Positions 44,467 to 53,679 of a DNA stretch of 64,000 bases are shown in pieces; positions within the stretch are counted from its first letter, which is position 1; every line of letters starts with the position of its first letter. The stretch covers positions 558,001 to 622,000 of the forward strand of contig JAWKNO010000002.1 in the NCBI GenBank assembly GCA_041391665.1, in the 5' to 3' direction. Both the position numbers and the translations under genes were made by a program. The notes beneath the pieces were generated by a model, which made no database searches, was not told the origin of the DNA, and saw nothing but the letters and a program-made list of their open reading frames with translations. Origin of the DNA: Bacteroidia bacterium. Lineage in GTDB: Bacteria > Bacteroidota > Bacteroidia > J057.

Positions 44467-44829
44467 TCATTTGATAATCACCTTCTCCGAACGGCTTCCT
44501 GACTCCGTACTTACCCTTACAAAGTATAATCCGGGTTTTACATCATTGGTGTAAATAAAAATCCTGCTTTTACCGGGAGGGTAGGAGGTGCTGAGATGAA
44601 ACACTTTTCTACCCAGCGCGTCGAGTAATTCAGTTTTTAATTCTCTGCTTTCTGCAAGCTCAACATCTACTTTGATTTTTTCTCCAACAGATACCGGGTT
44701 TGGATACCAGCCAATAGAAATAACGTCTGACAATGTGTTTTCAACAGCAGAGGGTACAGATCTTGTCTGTGCGGTTACTGCAGAAAAAGAAATCAGGAAA
44801 AGAGCGGTAATAAACATCATGCTTTTCAT
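44467..44829 (-). CDS. short exported protein consisting mostly of a T9SS type A sorting domain
   Basis: This 120-residue protein is a signal peptide (MKSMMFITALFLISFSAVTA) plus about 75 residues of T9SS type A sorting domain (GWYPNPVSVGEKIKVDVELA, LLDALGRKVFHL, GLYFVRVST) ending in EKVIIK. There is no separate cargo domain. It could be a remnant of a larger secreted protein, or a small stand-alone surface protein; several Bacteroidota genomes carry such mini-proteins. It lies 70 bases downstream of the giant PKD gene on the same strand. Confidence 0.75.
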   Translation of the reverse strand: MKSMMFITALFLISFSAVTAQTRSVPSAVENTLSDVISIGWYPNPVSVGEKIKVDVELAESRELKTELLDALGRKVFHLSTSYPPGKSRIFIYTNDVKPGLYFVRVSTESGSRSEKVIIK

Positions 44830-44899
44830 AGGGGAATCTCATTTATTACCACTCAAATCCAAAATGATGCCAAACATGCCGGCAAATTTTACCATTTAC

Positions 44900-47800
44900 C
44901 TATCGGATCAATGTCACGGTTCCGGTTCGGCTGATACTAGTTCCATCTACTCCTACCCCTTCAACCGCAAAGACATAAACGCCTTCGGGTACCGGACTTC
45001 CATTGTAGGTTCCGTCCCAGCCTGAAGCGAGATCACTCGTGCGATAGAGCAATTGTCCCCAACGATTGAATATGCTTAACTGGCCGTTGGAAATATTGGG
45101 CATATACACGAGGAATACATCGTTGTTGCCGTCATTGTTGGGAGAAAATGCATTTGGAACAAATATATCGGGCCCAAATATCACACATACTTCATTGGAG
45201 AAAGATTCTGAACCATTGCCGCCGACTTCAGTCGCGTGAATGCGGTAACAATAGGTAGCCTGGTTGAGTTTCGTGAGATTGTCTTCAAATCTGCGCTCAT
45301 TGCTTCCTACGATTTCTACCAGTTCCCATACACCTGTTTGTTCATTCCGCACTTCAATTCTATAGTTCAATACGCCATTGTTCCACTGCTCATAATGACT
45401 CCAGGTGAGCTGGGGAATTTTTCCGCTTCGATCCAACTGAACATTGAGGAGAATGGTTTTTCCAAACAACCCCACTACAGATTTGTCTCCGCACTGATCA
45501 ATATTAAATACACGGTAGAAATAAGACCGCTCGTCGACTTTTACATCCGTATCGGTATAAGACCGGTTATTGAGTGGGAATGTGCCAATAGAATCCCATG
45601 TCAGTCCGTTAATGGATTTCTCCAGGGTGTAAGTGCCCGGCAGATATCCGGTGTATTCCTGCCATTCGACATCAATCACCGAATCTCCCACGACAGATGC
45701 ATACATCATATTTGTCGGCAGGGTGGGTTTGTTATGGCGGGGCGCATTGGCGCTGAGGTCGCTATAGGAGCGCTGGTTATTGGAAGCAAACCCTACTGCG
45801 AGTACCCGGTAAGACACGGAATCCCGGCAGAACATTTCCAGGTCAGTAAATGAAAGCACATTACCGGGAACCGTACCAATCTGAATATGATTGGCAGTAT
45901 TGTAGTCATTGGCCCGATAAATTTCATACTGCCCTACAACATACCCTACATAAGGCGTCCAGGTCAGGTCAATCTGGTCAAGACCGGAGGTGGTTTCCAG
46001 GTTGATGGTGCAATGTTCTTCTGTAAGGTCAGGAAGCGAATATTCCAGACATAAATTTTGAACCAGGACTTTATAGCAATAAGAATTGTTACGGGTGTTT
46101 AGATTTGGGTTGCTTTCTGAAATAGATGTAATATTCTGATCTGTGATGGTTCCTACCAATACCAGGTTGGCGCCATCCATCCGATAAACAGCATATTCCA
46201 CAAAATCAACTCCGGGGTAAGGCTCCCAGCTGATATCGACAGAATTATTTCCGGTGACACTGACATTGCGCATAATGATCGGCTCAGGGGTGACGCGGGG
46301 GTCAATAAGCAGATTAATCGCAGCGGAGGTATCAGAACACCCCAGGTCGTCGGTAATTGCGACGGTCATCAGATAATTGCCGGGCTCTGTAAAATCGATA
46401 TCCAGCGTATCGACGGTTGTATTAAAACAAACCTGCTGGTTGGTGGTCAGTTCTCTGAGACACCATTCATATCCGGTAATCGGTGATGCTGAATTGGAGC
46501 TGTCTGCAAAGAAGGTAACGATCAATGGGTTACAACCCTGGGTTACGGTCGAATAGATTTTAGACTCCGGATGTCTGAGCTCTATATAATTGGTTTTGGT
46601 GACAGTGTCAGTACAACCCAGGTCATCCGTGATAATCATCGTTACGGAAAACAACCCGTCGTTGAGATAGCTATGGAGCGGATTGGCAAAACCTGTGGTG
46701 CCATTTCCATCGCCAAAGTCCCACTCCCAGGCTACCACTGTAGCATTGGTACTCAGGTCAGTGAACGTAATATCAATAGGCGAACAGCCAATGGTATCGG
46801 AAGCGACAAAGTCTCCTATGGCACCTTCCAGTGAGGTTAACGTAGTGGTGGTATCATGGGTACAACCATTCTGATCGATGATGGTAAGGGATACCGTAAG
46901 TACACCACTGGTAAGATAGTTGTGTACAGGGTTTTGGACAAAAGATGAGTCTCCGTCGCCAAACGACCATATCCAGTTGGTAATGGCCGAGTCTCCTTGT
47001 ACAGAGACATCCCTGAATGGCACAGGAAATGGAAGACAGCCAATGGTATCTGCCGGAGCAATATTGGCTACCGGAAGTGAGAATACGGTGACACTGTCAG
47101 GTGAAGTCAGGGTAAATATACAGCCCTGAGCGTCCTGAAGTACGACTACGGGATCAAAGTTGCCCGGATCTAAGTAAGTATGACATACGGTAACCGTGTC
47201 GGTGGTACCCGAAAGGCCACTCATAACTACGACATTGCCATCGCGGAAGTCAAAAGTAGCAGTGGAAGCTCCGGTAGTTACTGCCTGGATACAGATGGAG
47301 TCACCCAGGCAAACTTTGGGCGGGTTGGCAACAAATGTTCCGTTGGGGCCTGCCAGCTGCACGTAGTTTTGTCTGACCAGCGTATCGCGACATCCGTCTT
47401 CATGTCTTGCAATGAGCCTGACGTCAAACTGCCCGGGCTGGAAATAAACATAAGCCGGATTTTGAAGCTGACTTACGCCAAATCCATCCCCAAAACTCCA
47501 TTGCCATCCGACTACATTACCTACTGTAGAGTCTGTAAACATCGTGTTCAGCGGTGGACAAATACCTGTGATGGGATCTCCGCCGAAATTGGCGAAAAAG
47601 GGTTCTATATATACAGCATTGGGAACCACCAATGTATCTGTACAGCCGTTTTGATCCGTGGCAATAAGTGTAACTGTATAATTGCCTGTATCTGCATACG
47701 CATAGGAGGGATTTGTCAGTGTGGAGGTGCCGATGCCATCACCGAAGTCCCAGACAAAGGTCAGCCCAATACCAATAGAAGTATTGGAGAAGTTGACCAG

Positions 47801-50521
47801 ATTACCGGCACAGGTGGAATCATCAGGGATCACAAAACCGGGTATAGGGAAAGTAACGGAAACAGCACCTGGAATGGTTTCTGTGTCAGTACAACCCAGA
47901 TCATCTGTTACCGTCAGTGTTACTGCATATGATCCCGGATTATTATAGATATGTGTTGGGTTTTGAATATTGGATACAGGTGATCCATCGCCAAAATTCC
48001 AGGTCCACGCTACAGGAGTTGTCGCTGCGGTAGTAGCGGTATTATCTGTAAACTGAACGGCCAGCGGCGGACATCCGGCGGGAGGTATAGGCGCAAAATT
48101 TGCGTATGGACCTACTACCTGGATGTAGTCAGTTTTTAGCATCGTATCGCGGCAGCCAAACTGGTCTATCCCTACAAGCCGAATGTCGTAAAAACCGGTA
48201 TCCTGATAAGTGAAAATCGGGTTAGGCAGTGGAGAGTCGCTGTTGCCCGGAGAAGGGATGACAAATTTCCACTGATAGGTAAGTACGTTGGATGCAATGC
48301 TGTTGAATCTTACCTGATGTGGTTTACATCCGATAAGGTCATTGGAGGTGAAATCGACAAACGGATTTCCTGCATTGATTGCAAGTGTGAAGGTATCTCT
48401 ACAACCCGAGAGACTGTTTTCTATCACCTGTGATACCAGATAGGTACCTATATTGAATATTGGCAGGTCGGGTGGTGTCTGAAGTGTCGAATAAAGGTTG
48501 CCATTTACATACCACTCGTATATGTCCGCAGGCCCGATAGACAGGTCGGTAAACTGCACGGTATCCGGAAGGCTACAAATCAAAGAGTCACTTACCGTAA
48601 ATTGCGCTCTGGGAGGTGAAACATATACGAGGTCAGAGATAATCAATGTATCCCGGCATCCTCTGTTATCGATAATTAATGCCACGCTATATAACCCGGT
48701 GTCTGGATAGATCGTGGTAGGCGCAGAATCCAACTGTGCAAAATTGCCCGGTGCCTGGTACTGGAAGTCCCACCAGAAATCCCAGTCAGAATTGAAGAAT
48801 GTACTGGTGAACGTGATGTCTTCATTGATACAGACCGTATCCTTGTCCGCTGTAAAATTCACTGTGGGAGGGGTGCCGACCATAATGGCCGTCGAATTAT
48901 TGGTCGTATCAGTACAGCCCGACTGGGTAAGAATGATCAGTTCTACATTGTAAACGCCTGGGTTATTAAATACAACTGCCGGGTTTTGGATATTCGACGT
49001 GGCCGGTGCAGCACCCGCCGGGGGGCCAAAAGCCCATTGCCAACTGACAATAGGATCATTAGGGCTGTTGGAAACGTCGGTAAATTGTACGCTCAGCGGA
49101 ACACAACCTTCCGTAGGGTTTCGTGTGAACCCTGCATTGGGTGGGGCTATGGTGATGGTCTGACAGATGGAGTCTGTACAACCACTGGCATTGCTTGTGG
49201 TGAGACACACTTCAAAGGTGCCAAAGGTTGAGAAGGTATGGGTGGGGTTTTGCTGATTAGAGGTAGTGTTGTCCCCAAAATTCCAGGTCCAGATAGACGC
49301 ACCCGTAGAGACGTCTGTAAAGTTGAAAGGAATACCGGGTTGGCAGTCCTGATTTCGGTCAACCGAAAACCCCGCAACCGGTACGGGAAGAATTTCTATA
49401 AAGTTTGTCTGAACAATCGTATCCCCACACTGGCTGTTGTTGGCCATCAGCGTCACGGTAAAAAGTCCAGGGGTGCTATATACGTAACTTACGGTATTTG
49501 CCGTAGAGTTTACCCCTGCATTTTCTCCAAAATTCCACCCTACACTGGATACGCCGCCCGTAGATATATTGGTAAAGGTGATGGTGTCACCGAGACAAAC
49601 CTGTGTGGCACTCGCCGTAAAATCCGCTATTACCCCCCCAATTCCTATCAGATTGGGTTGAAGAAGGGTATCTGTACACCCATTAGCCGAACTAACGATA
49701 AGCGTAACATCGTATTGACCCTGTGCATTATAGGTTATGGGCGGAGGTGTGACGGCATTGGAGGATGCAGGTGTTCCGCCTGGAAACAGCCATTGATAGG
49801 TCGGGTTGGTTGCGCCGTTTACCTGAGTCGTATTGGTAAAATTGACCGTCAGGGGTGAAATACAGGCAGAGTTTGTATTGACCGAAAAGTTTGCGACCGG
49901 TGCGTCATATATTTTAAGCACATTGGGAAAAACCGAAGTTTTCTGACAGCCATTACTATTTGTTACAGTCATGACCACCCCAATCGTATCCGGAGCATTA
50001 AACGTAAACGAAGGGTTTGGACCGCTCCCCGGGGATCCGTCTGATAAAGTCCATTGAACATTGGAAATTACCCCGCCATTGGCAACAGACGTATCCGTGA
50101 AAGTAACCGTAAGCGGTACGCAACCTTCGGACGCATCCAGTACGAAACCCGGTGATGGCTGAGGAAATATCTGTATAAAACAAGGCTGAGTGATCGTATC
50201 ACTCCCTTGGGCATTGGTCGCGATCAGAGTCACCGTATAACAACCCGGAGAGCTGTAGATAAATGTCGGGTTTGCCAGCGTACTCGTACCATTTCCCGGA
50301 TCACCAAACTCCCATTTATAGGAAGTAGGACTTCCCGTGGATAAATTCAGAAAGTTTACAACCAGCGAAAACGGACTACAGCCAGAAGTTGTATCTGCAG
50401 TAAAGTTTGCGGTGGGTTGTGAGAAAATAGCAGAAGGAAAAACCAGGGCGAAAAGTATAGCCCATTTCAGGAACAAAAACCTTTTTACATGCATACCGGT
50501 AAAAAATAATTTTGTTTTCAA
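44900..50521 (-). CDS. second giant PKD-repeat protein with T9SS type B sorting domain
   Basis: This 1873-residue protein has a signal peptide (to about AIFSQ), about 16 PKD-like repeats (WxWNFGDGxPxS motifs followed by GCxPxxxxFxD elements), some degenerate, then fibronectin-III-like segments (from about 1400). It ends in the gliding-motility-associated type B domain (PNAFSPNNDGNNDVF, IFNRWGQLLY, GTVTLIR). Order and C-terminal two-thirds match the protein at 420-6119, so the two are paralogues. It is likely a large surface adhesin exported by the T9SS (inference). The neighbouring porQ on the same strand fits that route. Confidence 0.93.
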   Translation of the reverse strand: MKTKLFFTGMHVKRFLFLKWAILFALVFPSAIFSQPTANFTADTTSGCSPFSLVVNFLNLSTGSPTSYKWEFGDPGNGTSTLANPTFIYSSPGCYTVTLIATNAQGSDTITQPCFIQIFPQPSPGFVLDASEGCVPLTVTFTDTSVANGGVISNVQWTLSDGSPGSGPNPSFTFNAPDTIGVVMTVTNSNGCQKTSVFPNVLKIYDAPVANFSVNTNSACISPLTVNFTNTTQVNGATNPTYQWLFPGGTPASSNAVTPPPITYNAQGQYDVTLIVSSANGCTDTLLQPNLIGIGGVIADFTASATQVCLGDTITFTNISTGGVSSVGWNFGENAGVNSTANTVSYVYSTPGLFTVTLMANNSQCGDTIVQTNFIEILPVPVAGFSVDRNQDCQPGIPFNFTDVSTGASIWTWNFGDNTTSNQQNPTHTFSTFGTFEVCLTTSNASGCTDSICQTITIAPPNAGFTRNPTEGCVPLSVQFTDVSNSPNDPIVSWQWAFGPPAGAAPATSNIQNPAVVFNNPGVYNVELIILTQSGCTDTTNNSTAIMVGTPPTVNFTADKDTVCINEDITFTSTFFNSDWDFWWDFQYQAPGNFAQLDSAPTTIYPDTGLYSVALIIDNRGCRDTLIISDLVYVSPPRAQFTVSDSLICSLPDTVQFTDLSIGPADIYEWYVNGNLYSTLQTPPDLPIFNIGTYLVSQVIENSLSGCRDTFTLAINAGNPFVDFTSNDLIGCKPHQVRFNSIASNVLTYQWKFVIPSPGNSDSPLPNPIFTYQDTGFYDIRLVGIDQFGCRDTMLKTDYIQVVGPYANFAPIPPAGCPPLAVQFTDNTATTAATTPVAWTWNFGDGSPVSNIQNPTHIYNNPGSYAVTLTVTDDLGCTDTETIPGAVSVTFPIPGFVIPDDSTCAGNLVNFSNTSIGIGLTFVWDFGDGIGTSTLTNPSYAYADTGNYTVTLIATDQNGCTDTLVVPNAVYIEPFFANFGGDPITGICPPLNTMFTDSTVGNVVGWQWSFGDGFGVSQLQNPAYVYFQPGQFDVRLIARHEDGCRDTLVRQNYVQLAGPNGTFVANPPKVCLGDSICIQAVTTGASTATFDFRDGNVVVMSGLSGTTDTVTVCHTYLDPGNFDPVVVLQDAQGCIFTLTSPDSVTVFSLPVANIAPADTIGCLPFPVPFRDVSVQGDSAITNWIWSFGDGDSSFVQNPVHNYLTSGVLTVSLTIIDQNGCTHDTTTTLTSLEGAIGDFVASDTIGCSPIDITFTDLSTNATVVAWEWDFGDGNGTTGFANPLHSYLNDGLFSVTMIITDDLGCTDTVTKTNYIELRHPESKIYSTVTQGCNPLIVTFFADSSNSASPITGYEWCLRELTTNQQVCFNTTVDTLDIDFTEPGNYLMTVAITDDLGCSDTSAAINLLIDPRVTPEPIIMRNVSVTGNNSVDISWEPYPGVDFVEYAVYRMDGANLVLVGTITDQNITSISESNPNLNTRNNSYCYKVLVQNLCLEYSLPDLTEEHCTINLETTSGLDQIDLTWTPYVGYVVGQYEIYRANDYNTANHIQIGTVPGNVLSFTDLEMFCRDSVSYRVLAVGFASNNQRSYSDLSANAPRHNKPTLPTNMMYASVVGDSVIDVEWQEYTGYLPGTYTLEKSINGLTWDSIGTFPLNNRSYTDTDVKVDERSYFYRVFNIDQCGDKSVVGLFGKTILLNVQLDRSGKIPQLTWSHYEQWNNGVLNYRIEVRNEQTGVWELVEIVGSNERRFEDNLTKLNQATYCYRIHATEVGGNGSESFSNEVCVIFGPDIFVPNAFSPNNDGNNDVFLVYMPNISNGQLSIFNRWGQLLYRTSDLASGWDGTYNGSPVPEGVYVFAVEGVGVDGTSISRTGTVTLIR

Positions 50522-50863
50522 AGCTGCAAATCACAATTAATGATTCTACAGGGAATTACTTGAGCAAAACAAATTTTATGTCTGTTTGATCATTCTCAGC
50601 GATTGATCTCCCAATCAGATTATCTCTATGTTATTATTAATCAGGCAAATAATCCTTTCTGTGATTATAGCGAATGAAATAAAAACGTAAATAATGGGTA
50701 ATAATTCTACAATAAGAAAGGATATTTTGAAAAAGTTAAACATCCCCAAACCAATCCTTAAAGATGTGTCTTATTCCGGGCGGATGGAAATTTCCCCTGC
50801 CTGGATGTAAGATTTAGGGTGCAATTGTACAAAATATCTTTCTAATATCCTGATCCCAAAGAC
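50522..50863. other. intergenic region
   Basis: 342 AT-rich bases upstream of the giant PKD gene. I see no supported gene, hairpin or clear -7 match; it presumably carries the PKD gene's promoter. Confidence 0.6.
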
Positions 50864-51433
50864 TCATGAAAAGGGGAGTGACTGGGTTTTTGCCTGAAAT
50901 ATCCGCAAAACAGCAATGATTGCAAAATAGACAATCAGCGGTCCTAAATCAACGAGAGATTTCCTCAGTGACCATTTGGCACCCCAGCTCAAAATCAAAT
51001 GAAAGAATGTGGTAAACAGGAAAAAATTTCCACATAGCTTGATCACCGGATGGATAGACATTTGGTGGGCACTAAGATTGGAATGCCAGGCGGAAGAGGG
51101 CATCAGGTAATAAAACGGCGATTTAAAAAATATAAACAGACCTACAGCGAGGATTCCCATCCACTGACTGACGGAGAAAAATAGATGAATGCTGAGTAGC
51201 TCCCGCGAATAATTCAGCCCTCTGGCCCATATCAGCAGCAAAGTACTGGCAAAAATAAACCCGAGCAGCAGCCCTGCCATGGGATTATTCATCTGGAAAA
51301 CCCAGGCAGAAAGTGTGAAGAGGTATTGAAACAAGGCGTGGACCAGGATCAAAAAGGGAATCTCTTTCCGACTGGAAAGGATAAAATAAAGCAGGCAGGC
51401 AACGATAAACAGCGTATAGAAAATATTTACCAT
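50864..51433 (-). CDS. polytopic membrane protein of unknown function
   Basis: This 189-residue protein has about six hydrophobic helices (first LFIVACLLYFIL; others around 24-45, 52-70, 78-98, 125-150 and 160-180) and short polar loops. No family is recognised. Its ATG overlaps the porQ stop region by 7 bases, so the genes are translationally coupled and it may be related to porQ's process. Confidence 0.78.
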   Translation of the reverse strand: MVNIFYTLFIVACLLYFILSSRKEIPFLILVHALFQYLFTLSAWVFQMNNPMAGLLLGFIFASTLLLIWARGLNYSRELLSIHLFFSVSQWMGILAVGLFIFFKSPFYYLMPSSAWHSNLSAHQMSIHPVIKLCGNFFLFTTFFHLILSWGAKWSLRKSLVDLGPLIVYFAIIAVLRIFQAKTQSLPFS

Positions 51434-52494
51434 GAACCTTTGGTTGCTTTATCTGATGCTTTTTCAAGATTGAGTAACAGGCTGATTTGATGCGTATTGA
51501 AATCCGAACTGACCCCATAGCTGGTATAGCCATAATCAAGGGCAAACCTTTTGGCACGAATGCCTGCCCCCAATGAGAATCCTGTGAATCCGCCCCGGTT
51601 TTCTGAGCGAAGTTCCTGTCTGCGGAGATGATTGTATCCGGCTCGCAGTCTTAGTGATTTGCCAAGCAAAAATTCTGTTCCAAATACAAAATGCCTGAAG
51701 ATTCGGTCTGCGGTTTGATTGGGCGGTTTGATTTCATTGCCTCCAAGGTCAAATTCGGGTTGACGGTTGGGGTCTTCAAAAATCAGGTTGGGATGCTCCA
51801 GGTTTGTAAGGGTAACCGAAAACCGGAGTGGCATATACCTTAGCTTGTTGGATGCACCAATGACAACTTCAAATGGCAAAGGTTCACGCCCCCCGGTGGC
51901 GGTATAGGTCGAAAGTTGCGTACCCATGTTTCGTATCACAATTCCTGCTGAAAACAATTCCTGCTTACCCATATAAGAACCACCGAGGTCGATGGCGAGC
52001 CCGGTGCTGGTAAATCCGGGTCCGAGGGTAGAACTAATAAATTTGAGGTTAGCTCCATAGCGAAAACGGTCCCAGGCGCGGGAATAGCCCATATACCAGA
52101 CCAGTTCATTGGCATAAAAGGTTTGTGTGAGATTGCCAAATATATCTGCCCCCTGCATTTCTCCGGAGTTGACATAGTGGATGCCGGTATGAAAGCTGCC
52201 AACTCCTTCGACCGTATGGCTGTAGCCGGCATATCCGTACCGTATGCCGGCGAGATAGCGGCTGAAAGACAGCGTTGCCTTCTGATGCATCGAGTCCGTC
52301 ATCAATGCCGGATTCTGGGTGGCAAAGTTCAGGTCATCATCGAGAGTGGATATATTTACCCCTCCCAGAGACACAAGACGTGCCGAAGGAGAAAGGTTCA
52401 TGAAGTCATAAACATGTCTCCCACCGATTTGAGCAGGAAGGTAACCCCCAAAAAGGGTAAGCAGGCTGATAAGGATGAATAGTATCTTTTTCAC
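51427..52494 (-). CDS. porQ: type IX secretion system protein PorQ
   Basis: This 355-residue outer-membrane beta-barrel has a GTG start and signal peptide (MKKILFILISLLTLFGGYLP). It carries the family's N-terminal motif YDFMNLSPSARLVSLGGVNI and the FATQNPALM segment, then alternating strands ending in ISLLLNLEKASDK. PorQ works with PorU, PorV and PorZ in the attachment complex that processes T9SS cargo at the cell surface. Its neighbours include a giant T9SS cargo gene (44900-50521) and a small membrane protein overlapping its end. Confidence 0.88.
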   Translation of the reverse strand: MKKILFILISLLTLFGGYLPAQIGGRHVYDFMNLSPSARLVSLGGVNISTLDDDLNFATQNPALMTDSMHQKATLSFSRYLAGIRYGYAGYSHTVEGVGSFHTGIHYVNSGEMQGADIFGNLTQTFYANELVWYMGYSRAWDRFRYGANLKFISSTLGPGFTSTGLAIDLGGSYMGKQELFSAGIVIRNMGTQLSTYTATGGREPLPFEVVIGASNKLRYMPLRFSVTLTNLEHPNLIFEDPNRQPEFDLGGNEIKPPNQTADRIFRHFVFGTEFLLGKSLRLRAGYNHLRRQELRSENRGGFTGFSLGAGIRAKRFALDYGYTSYGVSSDFNTHQISLLLNLEKASDKATKGSW

Positions 52495-52503
52495 GATACG
52501 AAA

Positions 52504-52626
52504 TTAATTTTTTTTTCCTTTTTGGGCAGGGTAAAAATTTCCTCTCACATGGGAATCATTACCAATAAAGCGAAACAATTGACCTTCTGCGCAGTCAGAC
52601 ATTTCTGTTTCCGGACTATTTGCCAT
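52504..52626 (-). CDS. small hypothetical ORF just upstream of porQ
   Basis: A 40-codon frame (MANSPETEMSDCAEGQLFRF and on) ends 9 bases before the porQ GTG, with a TAnnTTTG element (52661-52668, minus strand) upstream. An earlier ATG at 52659 would add 11 codons but directly abuts that element. No domain is seen. It may be a leader peptide or non-coding porQ leader. Confidence 0.3.
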   Translation of the reverse strand: MANSPETEMSDCAEGQLFRFIGNDSHVRGNFYPAQKGKKN

Positions 52627-52660
52627 CTTGCTTTCGATCGTTCTTTCACATAATGACATA

Positions 52661-52668
52661 CAAAGATA
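52661..52668 (-). promoter_or_regulatory. -7 promoter element (TATCTTTG), probable porQ promoter
   Basis: Read leftward this is TATCTTTG, a TAnnTTTG match, 166 bases before the porQ GTG. If used, porQ has a leader of about 160 bases containing the small ORF at 52504-52626. Confidence 0.35.
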
Positions 52669-52800
52669 TAATTTCCGGAAACAGATTTGCCCGCTTTTGA
52701 TGTTTTTGTTTGAACATATCCTTTTGGTTTTCAGTTCGTTTAAAGAGACTTTGTATAGATATCCAAACAAATAGAATCTTTCTTGTTGGGAAAAATTTTA

Positions 52801-52808
52801 TACTTTTG
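52801..52808 (+). promoter_or_regulatory. -7 promoter element (TACTTTTG) of the LOG gene
   Basis: TACTTTTG matches TAnnTTTG and ends 22 bases before the chosen ATG (52831). It overlaps a frame starting at a TTG (52783), arguing against that start. Confidence 0.45.
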
Positions 52809-52830
52809 GCTCCTTTTTCAGAGAAAATAT

Positions 52831-53538
52831 ATGGATAATCACTTGAGCACTTACTTCTCCGAGCGGCAGAAACAATGGAAAAAACGCACTGCGCAAAACT
52901 CCTGGCTGGTTTTTAAGATCATGGCGGAGTTTGTCGAAGGGTTTGAGAAAATGGCGGAAATCGGACCCTGTGTTTCGGTTTTTGGCTCAGCAAGAACCCA
53001 ACCCGGCACACCACACTATGAGCTTGCCACTGAAATTGCATCCAAACTTGCTTCAGCTGGCTTTGGTGTGATTACTGGCGGTGGGCCAGGGATTATGGAA
53101 GCGGGCAATAAGGGTGCTCATGAAGCCGGAGGCGCTTCCGTTGGCCTGAACATCGAACTTCCTTTTGAGCAGCATTCAAATCCATTTATTGATCCGGATA
53201 AAAACATAGACTTCAATTATTTCTTTGTACGCAAAGTCATGTTTGTAAAATACGCCCAGGGATTTGTGGCTTTACCGGGTGGATTTGGTACGCTGGACGA
53301 ATTGTTTGAAGCGCTTACTCTCATCCAAACCCTTAAAATTGACAGATTCCCGGTCGTGCTGGTGGGCAAAAGTTTTTGGAATGGCCTGATTGACTGGATA
53401 AAAACCATTCTCCTCGAACAGGCTGGCAACATTTCGCCGCAAGATATGAACCTCTTCACCGTGGTGGACACCGCAGATGAAGTAGTTGAATATATTACCA
53501 ACTTCTATAGCAAACACTCCGTAAAACCTAATTTTTAG
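52831..53538 (+). CDS. LOG family protein (TIGR00730)
   Basis: This 235-residue protein shares the LOG fold and motifs: VFGSARTQPGTPHYELA, GGGPGIMEAGNKGAHEAGG and the catalytic LPGGFGTLDELFE (PGGxGTxxE). Members hydrolyse nucleoside 5'-monophosphates, cytokinin-type in plants; bacterial targets often are AMP-like. An N-terminal basic helix (about 10-45) precedes the Rossmann fold, as in longer LOG proteins. It stands alone between divergent porQ and the lytic transglycosylase. Confidence 0.92.
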   Translation: MDNHLSTYFSERQKQWKKRTAQNSWLVFKIMAEFVEGFEKMAEIGPCVSVFGSARTQPGTPHYELATEIASKLASAGFGVITGGGPGIMEAGNKGAHEAGGASVGLNIELPFEQHSNPFIDPDKNIDFNYFFVRKVMFVKYAQGFVALPGGFGTLDELFEALTLIQTLKIDRFPVVLVGKSFWNGLIDWIKTILLEQAGNISPQDMNLFTVVDTADEVVEYITNFYSKHSVKPNF

Positions 53539-53679
53539 AGCTAAACTTACACTCTCAAATTACGTACAATACGGTATGTTGAAAGAAATTTGCTGAAACT
53601 GTCCGAAAACTTTGAGTCTATGGAATGAAATTTGACCATTGATTTAGAATTAAAGCAAATACTACCCAAACAGACCTGT

